A stretch of DNA of 64,000 bases. Origin: Allium sativum (lineage: Eukaryota > Streptophyta > Magnoliopsida > Asparagales > Amaryllidaceae). Position 1 is the stretch's first letter. Every line of letters starts with the position of its first letter. The stretch spans positions 204,737,231-204,801,230 of the forward strand of contig CM060912.1 in NCBI GenBank assembly GCA_030737875.1, read 5' to 3'. Below the pieces are notes generated by a model. It saw nothing but the letters and a program-made list of their open reading frames with translations. It ran no database searches and was not told the DNA's origin. The position numbers were made by a program, and so were the translations under genes. This document shows positions 45,071 to 57,117 of this stretch, one piece after another.

Positions 45071-45088
45071 TTCCTTTTTTCGTTCCAG
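45071..45088 (+). promoter_or_regulatory. Candidate 3' splice site before gag, unit 1
   Basis: ttccttttttcgttccag, one base before the gag ATG; identical in units 2 and 3. Confidence 0.45.
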
Positions 45089-45089
45089 C

Positions 45090-45998
45090 ATGTCTGAAGC
45101 ATCTGAGATACCAGAGGGTGTTCATGTACCCGGTTGGTTTCGTCAATATCTTGAGGCTAGGACCGCCGCTGCAGGTCCAGCAAATGATCCCCCTCCTCCA
45201 CCCCCTCCTCGTGCAATTGCTTTCTCAAAGATCTGTAGAGATTTTAGGGCCATGGGTGGGAAGGATTTCAAAGGAACTGAATCATTCGTAGAAGCAAGGA
45301 ATTGGCTCAAAGAAACTGAGGATCTATTCGTTATCTTCGAGGTGGACGATAGGCAGAAGGTACAGTTGGCAGTATGGCTACTCAAAGACGAAGCTTCCTA
45401 CTGGTGGGAAGTCACTAACGCCGAGAGGCCGGTTGAGACATGGATGGATTTCAGAACATGGTTTGAGACAAAATTTCTCTCGCAAGCTGAACGAAGTTTA
45501 CAATTGGAAAAGTTCTTGTCTCTTAAGCAAGGAAGTATGACGGTCAAGGAATACGTCAACCAGTTCAACCAACTAGCAAGATTCGGATTGGATTTAGTCA
45601 ACACTCAGCATAAAAAGGCTCTCCGCTTTATAAAAGGATTGAATGAGCCACTGCACAGCCTAGCCATGACCCATGTACCCATGGGAGCAACTTACGAGAA
45701 ATTGGTGGATATGGCACTACTGCACGAGGAAGACAAGGGCCCGAAAGAGACAAAGAAGGAAGAACCACAGAATAAGAAAACGGGGCCCAAAAAGGAAACA
45801 CAAAAGAAGGATGAGAAGTCAGAAGATAAGAAGGGGAAAAAGTGCTTTACTTGTGGGAGCTCAACTCATCTGAACAAGGATTGCAGAAAAAGGAAGGGCG
45901 CTTGCTTCAACTGTGGGGAGATGGGACACTTCACTAGGGACTGCCCGAAGAGACGAGGACAAGGAGGGCAGGCGAACACTCTTGAGGCTAGTGGCTAG
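45090..45998 (+). CDS. gag: Gag, unit 1 of array E
   Basis: 302 codons, intact. Gag assembles the virus-like particle and packages element RNA. Proline run at residues 34-40, capsid domain about 45-215 (RAMGGKDFKGTESFVEAR, ASYWWEVTN, KEYVNQFNQLARFGLDLV), Lys-rich linker 216-251, and two CCHC knuckles, C252-C255-H260-C265 and C272-C275-H280-C285. This ATG was chosen over the in-frame one at 44976 because MSE...IPEGVHVPGWFRQYLEAR matches the gag start in element C and follows the CAG tract. The frame ends soon after the second knuckle; no pol follows. Trp replaces Arg at residue 124 relative to unit 2. Confidence 0.9.
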   Translation: MSEASEIPEGVHVPGWFRQYLEARTAAAGPANDPPPPPPPRAIAFSKICRDFRAMGGKDFKGTESFVEARNWLKETEDLFVIFEVDDRQKVQLAVWLLKDEASYWWEVTNAERPVETWMDFRTWFETKFLSQAERSLQLEKFLSLKQGSMTVKEYVNQFNQLARFGLDLVNTQHKKALRFIKGLNEPLHSLAMTHVPMGATYEKLVDMALLHEEDKGPKETKKEEPQNKKTGPKKETQKKDEKSEDKKGKKCFTCGSSTHLNKDCRKRKGACFNCGEMGHFTRDCPKRRGQGGQANTLEASG

Positions 45999-46380
45999 GA
46001 TAGAAATAGGAAAATTTCTATAGTAGGTTTAATTTCTTTATCTGATTATGGAGTTAAGACTTTTTCTGATTTTGGTATTTTGATTTTGTAATCGATACTC
46101 TGCACTTTAATACTAGTATTATTTCTGAATTCCGCTATAGACTCAGACCCATAAGGGTTATGGATCATCTGTTTGAGACTGGGGTTTGAGGGATATCTGT
46201 ATTAGGCGTCAAGTATGACGCATACATTCTGAGTTTTCGTAGGGTGTCAATTTGATATTGGTTTCGGTCTTTGGGGCCGATACTTAGGACCCATGTCTAA
46301 TGGGAACCAAATTTTGGTTCTATCTGTACTCGCTTCCATCATTCGACTGTATCGATCGAATATTTGAACTTTAGGTAGAA
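45999..46380 (+). pseudogene. pol: Protease remnant and pol deletion scar, unit 1
   Basis: FSDFGILI-like residues near 46060-46085 stand where D has LFDSGAS, and a second frame gives TLHFNTSIIS and an NPI-like stretch as in D's protease start. After about 46200 the similarity ends and the sequence jumps to the 3' untranslated part. The interior thus lost essentially all pol in one or more deletions before the array formed; units 2 and 3 share the scar. Confidence 0.65.
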
Positions 46381-46897
46381 ACTAATGGGTGTAAACATGT
46401 GTTTGAGACATGTTATGTTTGATGGTTGCAAGTGGATGCAAGTGGTTGCTAGTGGTTGCCCGTGGATGCATATACACACACTAGGCACTAGATCGGCTCG
46501 AAAACACTCTCATACTGCATATGGATGGGTGAGCATTTTTCAATTCTTGTGGATGCAAAATGGTTGATTCAGCATATGGATGTTGCATTTGAGTGAATGG
46601 TTGTGCACTCATATAGGAATAATATATATCATCAGAATTCTATTGCATACATGTTGGACTCATGGCACTGACATAATTCGCATTAAGGAGGTCAACTGAA
46701 TCAGTAGACCGCCTGATCTTTGCATTAGATAAGGAACATATACACACACTTTTGCATATGTTCATACAACATTAGAAGTTTTCTAAGGACAATGGATGCT
46801 TGTGGATGATGGTTGAGTAGATGGGTGATTGGATGGTAGGACACATTCTTCTTAACTTGAAGATTTCGGGGACGAAATCCTTTTAAGTGGGGGAGAA
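46381..46897 (+). other. 3' untranslated region and polypurine tract, unit 1
   Basis: ggttgcaagtggatgcaagt repeats (46425-46470), hairpin aggaggtc...gaccgcct at 46686-46714, gatttcg/cgaaatc hairpin at 46862-46879 and polypurine tract gggggagaa at 46889-46897. Confidence 0.8.
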
Positions 46898-49800
46898 TGT
46901 AACACCCCGTGTATTCTATAACTGTGGAATTAACAAATTAAAGTATAATTAATTTGAAATCAAAGAACTAAGGGAAACGGGATACACCATTGCGTTCGTC
47001 TCGGAAAAATACGCGAAATAGAGTCCGAGTTTTCGAAAAACGGAGTCCGTATGAAGAAGATATAGCCTCCGGAAGTTTCTGAATTAAGTTGAAAATTCGA
47101 ACAGAATAAAACAGTTTAAAATTAAAAACCGGGCCCAATTGGCCAGGGCGGGAAAAATCCCGCCTGATGCACCCAGGTCGACTGGGCTGTCGACCTGGTC
47201 TAACCAGGTCGACAGGGCTGTCGACCTGGTCCAGAGCCAGGTCGAACCCAGCCCAACCTGGCTGGCCTATTCTCTGTTAGTCGATTTTCTGTAGTCTGCT
47301 TTGTCATTAGGGCTAGGTGGCAGGCTCTAATTGGTCTCTCTTTCGAATGAATGGCTACGATCAATCCAAGCAACATCGATGGTCCTAATCAGTTCATAAA
47401 CTCTATAAAATGACCCTAGACTCTACCTAGGTTTCTTACACAATTCTCTAGCCTCCATTGCTCTCTTCTTCTAATAAAAAAATAAAAATGGCGTCGCTGC
47501 TCTGCTGGAATTAAAACTAGAAGATAATCAACATCAGCCTAAGCAACTCAATTCAAACTAGAGATTAGAGTTTCTGCAAAGATTCTACAACAAGTTAAAG
47601 TTCTTTCTTTAATCCAATCAAGGCAAGTAAAGTTATTTTCCGCTATAAATGTTAATTATAATTTTGATATGTTTTTAATTCTGAATCTGAGATTGTATAT
47701 ATATTCTCTTCTGTCAGATTTGTTTTTCTGTGACTGTTCTGTATCCCTTTTCTTCTTTTCTGTTTTTATAGCCAGGCTACCACGAGCCTGTGCCTAATCT
47801 CATAAGAGATGAACGTATGAACGCAAATTTTGGGATAAATAATGAATGATGCGAAATTTGACAAGACTAAATTGAATGTATGACTTTGGGTCTGAGGCAT
47901 AAAATATATTGGACATATGCATAAATTTGACTATGAACATATAATTTATGCATGTTGTATGCATAGTTATGTTGTAATTTTAGAACCGAAATTAATGAGC
48001 ATGTGTTGTAAACTAGACTTGGGTCTATGCATATTCTATGATAGAAGAAAAGAGGAACCATTGTAAGATTACATATGATTTGAGATTTTGGACAAAATGC
48101 ACATAAAAGTCAAGATAGGATTTTTAGAAGATATGATTTAAAGATTTATATTGTTGGGTATAGTGTGCATAATGATTCATGACTCAAAAAGGAAGAAGAT
48201 ATGGAAACTTAGGTGTAAAGATTTACATTAATTAGGATATCTATTATTGTGATTACACCTAAATAGGGATTTTTGGATATATGGCATGCATTGAAATTAA
48301 TGGTTATATTTGGTATAATTTATATGTGAATCTGCTATAAGATGCTAGTTTAACAAAAATTGGAACATATGTTATATGGGAAATTATGTCCATATTCTGC
48401 GCTTATGCAAACATGGAGTATATGTTGTGAATCATGACAATTATGTAAGCATATGAATTTAGGCCAATTTATGAATGGGCAATGCATGTAAATAGAACTT
48501 TTAGAAATATTAAATTTTCTAAATCTGCTAATTTGTCAAGTTGCCTAAACTACTAGTTTTGTTATATTGCCTAGACTGCTAATTAGATTGAAATGCCTAA
48601 TCTGTTAAATTTGTCGGTTGAAATGCCTAACCTGTTATATGCCAAAATCTGCTAAGTTGCTAAATCTGTTAAATCCGTTAAGTCATATAAAATCTGTTAT
48701 CTGCTATGTTGATATAATCATCCTGTTATTGATATAATCTGAATTGGCATATATATTGGGCATGCGCATAAACGGTAAATTATAAATTAATTGGCCGCAA
48801 AGATAAACATGGCTAACTCGAGGTTAGAATGAGTTTGCGGCGTAAATCTGCCCGGAACCGCCCGGCACATCCAGTGGCCGCAAACAATAGGTTCTAATGT
48901 GAGAAGTTAGTCATAACATGCGTAAGACACGAGGTTAGGTCTGGCTTATGGCAGAAGTCTGCCCGGAACCGCCCGGCATATCCAGCGGCCACAAGCTACC
49001 GACCTAATGTGAGAGGTCTGTGCATTAATAATTAATTAATGCAAATCTAAGATAAGAATGACGTCTAAAACGTATTGGGGAAAAATAGGGTTAAACCAAA
49101 GGGATTAATAGATGTAGTAAAACCCGTCCATGAATCTGTAGACCCAATACAAAGTTAGACAAATCTGAAAAATCTGTACATCTGATCCGTTAGTCTGAAA
49201 ACTTGTTAACTTAATTTGTGAATTAGTAAATCTGAATTATGTATGTCTGAACTTGTAAACAAGTTAATCTGAAATCTGTTAGTCTGGGGACACAAGGTTA
49301 GGAGGGGAATTACTTGTGTCATCTATTGTTTGGGACCCATATTAGTCAGTAACCCTTTCTGGTATCAAAACTTTGACCCAACAGTAAGTAGGGTCCGGGC
49401 ACGCTTACTGAACTAATTATAAGAGGTTCATTCTGATAATGGCGAGGGGTGTTGATGGTGCGTTCCAACCGGGTCATGTGCGTGCATGGATCCCGGTCTG
49501 CCTCTGAGGATGTAAGACGCCGTTACATCTGTAAATAGGTCTGTGCCAATTGGTTGTCACTTTAGGGAGTGATACACCCTACTGTGGGGCCGACACAGGA
49601 TATTTATGTATTAGGGAGCCGATCGCTTGGGGTAGGGTTTTAGGGTACGCTTAGTTCTGTCTGTTTCTGTTGGTACCGTCTGTTTCTGTTGGGTGGTAAC
49701 ACCTGTCTGTTTCTGTGTGGTACCGTCTGTTCGGGTGGTAAAGGCCCATTACTAGTGTACACCTAATTCCACATTCTGTCTCCATAGGGATAAATCTGTT

Positions 49801-50464
49801 TCTTCTTCTGTCTGTTTCTGATCGGGTAGTAAAGGCCCATTATTAGCATTCTGTTTCTATTAAAGTATTCTGTACCCGTTCCTGCTTCAATTTAGACATT
49901 AGGGTGACACCTAATTCTGCTATACTAGTATTAGTGCAGAGAAGTGTAAAACAATAGTTTATATCATTCTGTTTTTCTGTTATATCTGCTACACCTATAG
50001 TTATCTCACATCCAGTTTTATGTTCATATCATATTATTATTATCTGTTCATATGCTGAAAGTCACTGGACTTGCCAGACTTTTTGTCTGACCCTTGTTGT
50101 TTCGCCTCCTTTCTTCCGTTCCCCCCCAGGTTATCAAAGGAGGGAAATACTTTAGTTTGATCCGGATTTCTCTTGGCTTGAAGTGCTTAAAGTATGGCTT
50201 GGCTCTGTATAGCTTCCGTTCCATGGGGATTATGATTTTAAACTATGCATTTTGAAGGCTTTTGTACAAGACTGATATTTTGTACTTGAATTCTGAAATT
50301 GAAAGGATGTAACCATATTAATTTCTGTTTCCGCTGTAATAAAGTTAAAAATTTTCAAGTACTGTTTTATCTGTCTTGTAAGTTTCTGTTCTGTTTACTA
50401 AAATGCTCCATCAAAGTTAAGGCATTCCCTTTGTGAGTGACCTTAACGGAGGTGGGGTGTTACA
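46898..50464 (+). repeat. Array E LTR 2
   Basis: 3567 bp, same plan as LTR 1. Twin hairpins at 48813-48910 and 48925-49019 (the second has one mismatch, gcttatggc). The C run before CAG is only about seven bases. Confidence 0.96.
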
Positions 50465-50466
50465 CT

Positions 50467-50478
50467 TGGTATCAGAGC
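50467..50478 (+). other. Primer binding site, unit 2
   Basis: tggtatcagagc after LTR 2. Confidence 0.9.
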
Positions 50479-50643
50479 TGAAGGTTACCAGATTGGGTAA
50501 AGTTTTTGAAAACTATTTTCAAAAAGGTTTTGAAAGGAAGTATTTTCAAAAATAAAGCTTATTTTGAAAAACATGATCCCCAAGAGCCATATATCTTTCT
50601 CTCAGTCCTTTTTGTATTGAACCTTTCCTTTTTTCGTTCCAGC

Positions 50644-51552
50644 ATGTCTGAAGCATCTGAGATACCAGAGGGTGTTCATGTACCCGGTTGGTTTCGTCAA
50701 TATCTTGAGGCTAGGACCGCCGCTGCAGGTCCAGCAAATGATCCCCCTCCTCCACCCCCTCCTCGTGCAATTGCTTTCTCAAAGATCTGTAGAGATTTTA
50801 GGGCCATGGGTGGGAAGGATTTCAAAGGAACTGAATCATTCGTAGAAGCAAGGAATTGGCTCAAAGAAATTGAGGATCTATTCGTTATCTTCGAGGTGGA
50901 CGATAGGCAGAAGGTACAGTTGGCAGTATGGCTGCTCAAAGACGAAGCTTCCTACTGGTGGGAAGTCACTAACGCCGAGAGGCCGGTTGAGACATGGATG
51001 GATTTCAGAACAAGGTTTGAGACAAAATTTCTCTCGCAAGCTGAACAAAGTTTACAATTGGAAAAGTTCTTGTCTCTTAAGCAAGGAAGTATGACGGTCA
51101 AGGAATACGTCAACCAGTTCAACCAACTAGTAAGATTCGGATTGGATTTAGTCAACACTCAGCATAAAAAGGCTCTCCGCTTTGTTAAAGGATTGAATGA
51201 GCCACTGCACAGCCTAGCCATGACCCATGTACCCATGGGAGCAACTTACGAGAAATTGGTGGATATGGCACTACTGCACGAGGAAGACAAGGGCCCGAAA
51301 GAGACAAAGAAGGAAGAACCACAGAATAAGAAAACGGGGCCCAAAAAGGAAACACAAAAGAAGGATGAGAAGTCAGAAGATAAGAAGGGGAAAAAGTGCT
51401 TTACTTGTGGGAGCTCAACTCATCTGAACAAGGATTGCAGAAAAAGGAAGGGCGCTTGCTTCAACTGTGGGGAGATGGGACACTTCACTAGGGACTGCCC
51501 GAAGAGACGAGGACAAGGAGGGCAGGCGAACACTCTTGAGGCTAGTGGCTAG
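50644..51552 (+). CDS. gag: Gag, unit 2 of array E
   Basis: 302 codons, intact, same domains and start choice as unit 1. Differences from unit 1 are few: Ile for Thr at residue 76, Arg for Trp at 124, Gln for Arg at 135, Val for Ala at 163 and Val for Ile at 181. Both CCHC knuckles are unchanged. The upstream in-frame ATG at 50506 would add 46 residues of low-complexity leader and is not favoured. Confidence 0.9.
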   Translation: MSEASEIPEGVHVPGWFRQYLEARTAAAGPANDPPPPPPPRAIAFSKICRDFRAMGGKDFKGTESFVEARNWLKEIEDLFVIFEVDDRQKVQLAVWLLKDEASYWWEVTNAERPVETWMDFRTRFETKFLSQAEQSLQLEKFLSLKQGSMTVKEYVNQFNQLVRFGLDLVNTQHKKALRFVKGLNEPLHSLAMTHVPMGATYEKLVDMALLHEEDKGPKETKKEEPQNKKTGPKKETQKKDEKSEDKKGKKCFTCGSSTHLNKDCRKRKGACFNCGEMGHFTRDCPKRRGQGGQANTLEASG

Positions 51553-52451
51553 GATAGAAATAGGAAAATTTCTATAATAGGTTTAATTTCTTTATCTGAT
51601 TATGGAGTTAATACTTTTTCTGATTCTGGTATTTTGATTTTGTAATCGATACTCTGCACTTTAATACTAGTATTATTTCTGAATTCCGCTATAGACTCAG
51701 ACCAATAAGGGTTATGGATCATCTGTTTGAGACTGAGGTTTGAGGGATATCTGTGTTAGGCGTCAAGTATGACGCATACATTATGAGTTTTCGTAGGGTG
51801 TCAATTTGATATTGGTTTCGGTCTTTGGGGCCGATACTTAGGACCCATGTCTAATGGGAACCAAATTTTCGTTCTATCTATACTCGCTTCCATCATTCGA
51901 CTGTATCGATCGAATATTTGAACTTTAGGTAGAAACTAATGGGTGTAAACATGTGTTTGAGACATGTTATGTTTGATGGTTGCAAGTGGATGCAAGTGGT
52001 TGCTAGTGGTTGCCCGTGGATGCATATACACACACTAGGCACTAGATCGGCTCGAAAACACTCTCATACTGCATATGGATGGGTGAGCATTTTTCAATTC
52101 TTGTGGATGCAAAATGGTTGATTCAGCACATGGATGTTTCATTTGAGTGAATGGTTGTGCACTCATATAGGAATAATATATATCATCAGAATTCTATTGC
52201 ATACATGATGGACTCATGGCACTGACATAATTCGCATTAAGGAGGTCAACTGAATCAGTAGACCGCCTGATCTTTGCATTAGATAAGGAACATATACACA
52301 CACTTTTGCATATGTTCATACAACATTAGAAGTTTTCTAAGGACAATGGATGCTTGTGGATGATGGTTGAGTAGATGGGTGATTGGATGGTAGGACACAT
52401 TCTTCTTAACTTGAAGATTTTGGGGACGAAATCCTTTTATGTGGGGGAGAA
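51553..52451 (+). other. Protease scar, 3' untranslated region and polypurine tract, unit 2
   Basis: Same content as unit 1. The aggaggtc hairpin is at 52240-52268. The hairpin next to the polypurine tract has one mismatch (gattttggggacgaaatc). Polypurine tract 52443-52451. Confidence 0.8.
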
Positions 52452-55400
52452 TGTAACACCCCGTGTATTCTATAACTGTGGAATTAAAAAATTAAAGTAT
52501 AATTAATTTGAAATCAAAGAACTAAGGGAAACGGGATACACCATTGCGTTCGTCTCGGAAAAATACGCGAAATAGAGTCCGAGTTTTCGAAAAACGGAGT
52601 CCGTATGAAGAAGATATAGCCTCCGGAAGTTTCTGAATTAAGTTGAAAATTCGAACAGAATAAAACAGTTTAAAATTAAAAACCGGGCCCAATTGGCCAG
52701 GGCGGGAAAAATCCCGCCTGATGCACCCAGGTCGACTGGGCTGTCGACCTGGTCTAACCAGGTCGACAGGGCTGTCGACAGGGCTGTCGACCTGGTCCAG
52801 AGCCAGGTCGAACCCAGCCCAACCTGGCTGGCCTATTCTCTGTTAGTCGATTTTCTGTAGTCTGCTTTGTCATTAGGGCTAGGTGGCAGGCTCTAATTGG
52901 TCTCTCTTTCGAATGAATGGCTACGATCAATCCAAGCAACATCGATGGTCCTAATCAGTTCATAAACTCTATAAAATGACCCTAGACTCTACCTAGGTTT
53001 CTTACACAATTCTCTAGCCTCCATTGCTCTCTTCTTCTAATAAAAAAATAAAAATGGCGTCGCTGCTCTGCTGGAATTAAAACTAGAAGATAATCAACAT
53101 CAGCCTAAGCAACTCAATTCAAACTAGAGATTAGAGTTTCTGCAAAGATTCTACAACAAGTTAAAGTTCTTTCTTTAATCCAATCAAGGCAAGTACAGTT
53201 ATTTTCCACTATAAACGTTAATTATAATTTTGATATGTTTTTAATTCTGAATCTGAGATTGTATATATATTCTCTTCTGTCAGATTTGTTTTTCTGTGAC
53301 TGTTCTATATCCCTTTTCTTCTTTTCTGTTTTTATATCCAGGCTACCACGAGCCTTTGCCTAATCTCGTAAGAGATGAACGTATGAACGCAAATTTTGGG
53401 ATAAATAATGAATGATGCGAAATTTGACAAGACTAAATTGAATGTATGACTTTGGGTCTGAGGCAAAAATATATTGGACATATGCATAAATTTGACTATG
53501 AACATATAATTTATGCATGTTGTATGCATAGTTATGTTGTAATTTTAGAACCGAAATTAATGAGCATATGTTGTAAACTAGACTTGGGTCTATGCATATT
53601 CTATGATAGAAGAAAAGAGGAACCATTGTAAGATTACATATGATTTGAGATTTTGGACAAAATGCACATAAAAGTCAAGATATGATTTTTAGAAGATATG
53701 ATTTAAAGATTTATATTGTTGGGTATAGTTTGCATAATGATTCATGACTCAAAAAGGAAGAAGATATGGAAACTTAGGTGTAAAGATTTACATTAATTAG
53801 GATATCTATTATTGTGATTACACCTAAATAGGGATTTTTGGATATATGGCATGCATTGAAATTAATGGTTATATTTGGTATAATTTATATGTGAATCTGC
53901 TATAAGATGCTAGTTTAACAAAAATTGGAACATATGTTATATGGAAAATTATGTCCATATTCTGCGCTTATGCAAACATGGAGTATATGTTGTGAATCAT
54001 GACAATTATGTAAGCATATGAATTTAGGCCAATTTATGATTGGGAAATGCATGTAAATAGAACTTTTAGAAATATTAAATTTGCTAAATCTGCTAATTTG
54101 TCAAGTTGCCTAAACTACTAGTTTTGTTATATTGCCTAGACTGCTAATTAGATTGAAATGCCTAATCTGTTAAATTTGTCGGTTGAAATGCCTAACCTGT
54201 TATATGCCAAAATCTACTAAGTTGCTAAATCTGTTAAATCCGTTAAGTCATATAAAATCTGTTATCTCCTATGTTGATATAATCATCCTGTTATTGATAT
54301 AATCTGAATTGGCATATATATTGGGCGTGCGCATAAACGGTAAATTATAAATTAATTGGCCGCAAAGATAAACATGGCTAACTCGAGGTTAGAATGAGTT
54401 TGCGGCGTAAATCTGCCCGGAACCGCCCGGCACATCCAGTGGCCGCAAACAATAGGTTCTAATGTGAGAAGTTAGTCATAACATGTGTAAGACACGAGGT
54501 TAGGTCTGGCTTGTGGCAGAAGTCTGCCCGGAACCGCCCGGCATATCCAGCGGCCACAAGCTACCGACCTAATGTGAGAGGTCTGTGCATTAATAATTAA
54601 TTAATGCAAATCTAAGATAAGAATGACGTCTAAAACGTATTGGGGAAAAATAGGGTTAAACCAAAGGGATTAATAGATGTAGTAAAACCCGTCCATGAAT
54701 CTGTAGACCCAATACAAAGTTAGACAAATCTGAAAAATCTGTACATCTGATCCGTTAGTCTGAAAACTTGTTAACTTAATTTGTGAATTAGTAAATCTGA
54801 ATTCTGTATGTCTGAACTTGTAAACAAGTTAATCTGAAATCTGTTAGTCTAGGGACACAAGGTTAGGAGGGGAATTACTTGTGTCATCTGTTGTTTGGGA
54901 CCCATATTAGTCAGTAACCCTTTCTGGTATCAAAACTTTGACCCAATAGTAAGTAGGGTCCGGGCACGCTTACTGAACTAATTATAAGAGGTTCATTCTG
55001 ATAATGGCGAGGGGTGTTGATGGTGCGTTCCAACCGGGTCATGTGCGTGCATGGATCCCGGTCTGCCTCTGAGGATGTAAGACGCCGTGACATCTGTAAA
55101 TAGGTCTGTGCCAATTGGTTGTCACTTTAGGGAGTGATACACCCTACTGTGGGGCCGACACAGGATATTTATGTATTAGGGAGCCGATCGCTTGGGGTAG
55201 GGTTTTAGGGTACGCTTAGTTCTGTCTGTTTCTGTTGGTACCGTCTGTTTCTGTTGGGTGGTAACACCTGTCTGTTTCTGTGTGGTACCGTCTGTTCGGG
55301 TGGTAAAGGCCCATTACTAGTGTACACCTAATTCCACATTCTGTCTCCATAGGGATAAATCTGTTTCTTCTTCTGTCTGTTTCTGACCGGGTAGTAAAGG

Positions 55401-56029
55401 CCCATTATTAGCATTCTGTTTCTGTTAAAGTATTCTGTACCCGTTCCTCTTCAATTTAGACATTAGGGTGACACCTAATTCTGCTATACTAGTATTAGTG
55501 CAGAGAAGTGTAAAACAATAGTTTATATCATTCTGTTTTTCTGTTATATCTGCTACACCTATAGTTATCTCACATCCAGTTTTATGTTCATATCATATTA
55601 TTATTATCTGTTCATATGCTGAAAGTCACTGGACTTGCCATACTTTTTGTCTGACCCTTGTTGTTTCGCCTCCTTTCTTCCGTTTCCCCCCCAGGTTATC
55701 CAAGGAGGGAAATACTTTAGCTTGATCCGGATTTCTCTTGGCTTGAAGTGCTTAAAGTATGGCTTGGCTCTGTATAGCTTCCGTTCCATGGGGATTATGA
55801 TTTTAAACTATGCATTTTGAAGGCTTTTGTACAAGACTGATATTTTGTACTTGAATTCTGAAATTGAAAGGATGTAACCATATTAATTTCTGTTTCCGCT
55901 GTAATAAAGTTAAAAATTTTCAAGTACTGTTTTATCTGTCTTGTAAGTTTCTGTTCTGTTTACTAAAATGCTCCATCAAAGTTAAGGCATTCCCTTTGTG
56001 AGTGACCTTAATGGAGGTGGGGTGTTACA
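52452..56029 (+). repeat. Array E LTR 3
   Basis: 3578 bp. It differs from the others by an extra 12-base agggctgtcgac step in the U3 palindrome (near 52770). Twin hairpins 54378-54475 and 54490-54584. Open readings on both strands at 53330-53630 are by-products of the AT-rich leader. Confidence 0.96.
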
Positions 56030-56031
56030 CT

Positions 56032-56043
56032 TGGTATCAGAGC
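56032..56043 (+). other. Primer binding site, unit 3
   Basis: tggtatcagagc after LTR 3. Confidence 0.9.
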
Positions 56044-56208
56044 CGAAGGTTACCAGATTGGGTAAAGTTTTTGAAAACTATTTTCAAAAAGGTTTTGAAA
56101 GGAAGTATTTTCAAAAATAAAGATTATTTTGAAAAACATGATCCCCAAGAGCCATATATCTTTCTCTCGGTCCTTTTTGTATTGAACCTTTCCTTTTTTC
56201 GTTCCAGC

Positions 56209-57117
56209 ATGTCTGAAGCATCTGAGATACCAGAGGGTGTTCATGTACCCGGTTGGTTTCGTCAATATCTTGAGGCTAGGACCGCCGCTACAGGTCCAGC
56301 AAATGATCCCCCTCCTCCACCCCCTCCTCGTGCAATTGCTTTCTCAAAGATCTGTAGAGATTTTAGGGCCATGGGTGGGAAGGATTTCAAAGGAACTGAA
56401 TCATTCGTAGAAGCAAGGAATTGGCTCAAAGAAATTGAGGATCTATTCGTTATCTTCGAGGTGGACGATAGGCAGAAGGTACAGTTGGCAGTATGGCTGC
56501 TCAAAGACGAAGCTTCCTACTGGTGGGAAGTCACTAACGCCGAGAGGCCGGTTGAGACATGGATGGATTTCAGAACAACGTTTGAGACAAAATTTCTCTC
56601 GCAAGCTGAACGAAGTTTACAATTGGAAAAGTTCTTGTCTCTTAAGCAAGGAAGTATGACGGTCAAGGAATACGTCAACCAGTTCAACCAACTAGCAAGA
56701 TTCGGATTGGATTTAGTCAACACTCAGCATAAAAAGGCTCTCCGCTTTGTTAAAGGATTGAATGAGCCACTGCACAGCCTAGCCATGACCCATGTACCCA
56801 TGGGAGCAACTTACGAGAAATTGGTGGATATGGCACTACTGCACGAGGAAGACAAGGGCCCGAAAGAGACAAAGAAGGAAGAACCACAGAATAAGAAAAC
56901 GGGGCCCAAAAAGGAAACACAAAAGAAGGATGAGAAGTCAGAAGATAAGAAGGGGAAAAAGTGCTTTACTTGTGGGAGCTCAACTCATCTGAACAAGGAT
57001 TGCAGAAAAAGGAAGGGCGCTTGCTTCAACTGTGGGGAGATGGGACACTTCACTAGGGACTGCCCGAAGAGACGAGGACAAGGAGGGCAGGCGAACACTC
57101 TTGAGGCTAGTGGCTAG
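56209..57117 (+). CDS. gag: Gag, unit 3 of array E
   Basis: 302 codons, intact, same domains. Compared with units 1 and 2: Thr for Ala at residue 28, Ile at 76 as in unit 2, and Thr at 124. The open frame extends upstream into LTR 3 (from 56002), but that is outside any expected coding region. All three gag copies being intact suggests the array is young or was moved while Gag was still useful. Confidence 0.9.
   Translation: MSEASEIPEGVHVPGWFRQYLEARTAATGPANDPPPPPPPRAIAFSKICRDFRAMGGKDFKGTESFVEARNWLKEIEDLFVIFEVDDRQKVQLAVWLLKDEASYWWEVTNAERPVETWMDFRTTFETKFLSQAERSLQLEKFLSLKQGSMTVKEYVNQFNQLARFGLDLVNTQHKKALRFVKGLNEPLHSLAMTHVPMGATYEKLVDMALLHEEDKGPKETKKEEPQNKKTGPKKETQKKDEKSEDKKGKKCFTCGSSTHLNKDCRKRKGACFNCGEMGHFTRDCPKRRGQGGQANTLEASG

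Noticed and set aside
45143..45385. Minus-strand frame opposite gag with a glycine run (also at 50697 and 56262)
   Set aside because: Shadow of the proline-rich start of gag on the other strand; no independent support.
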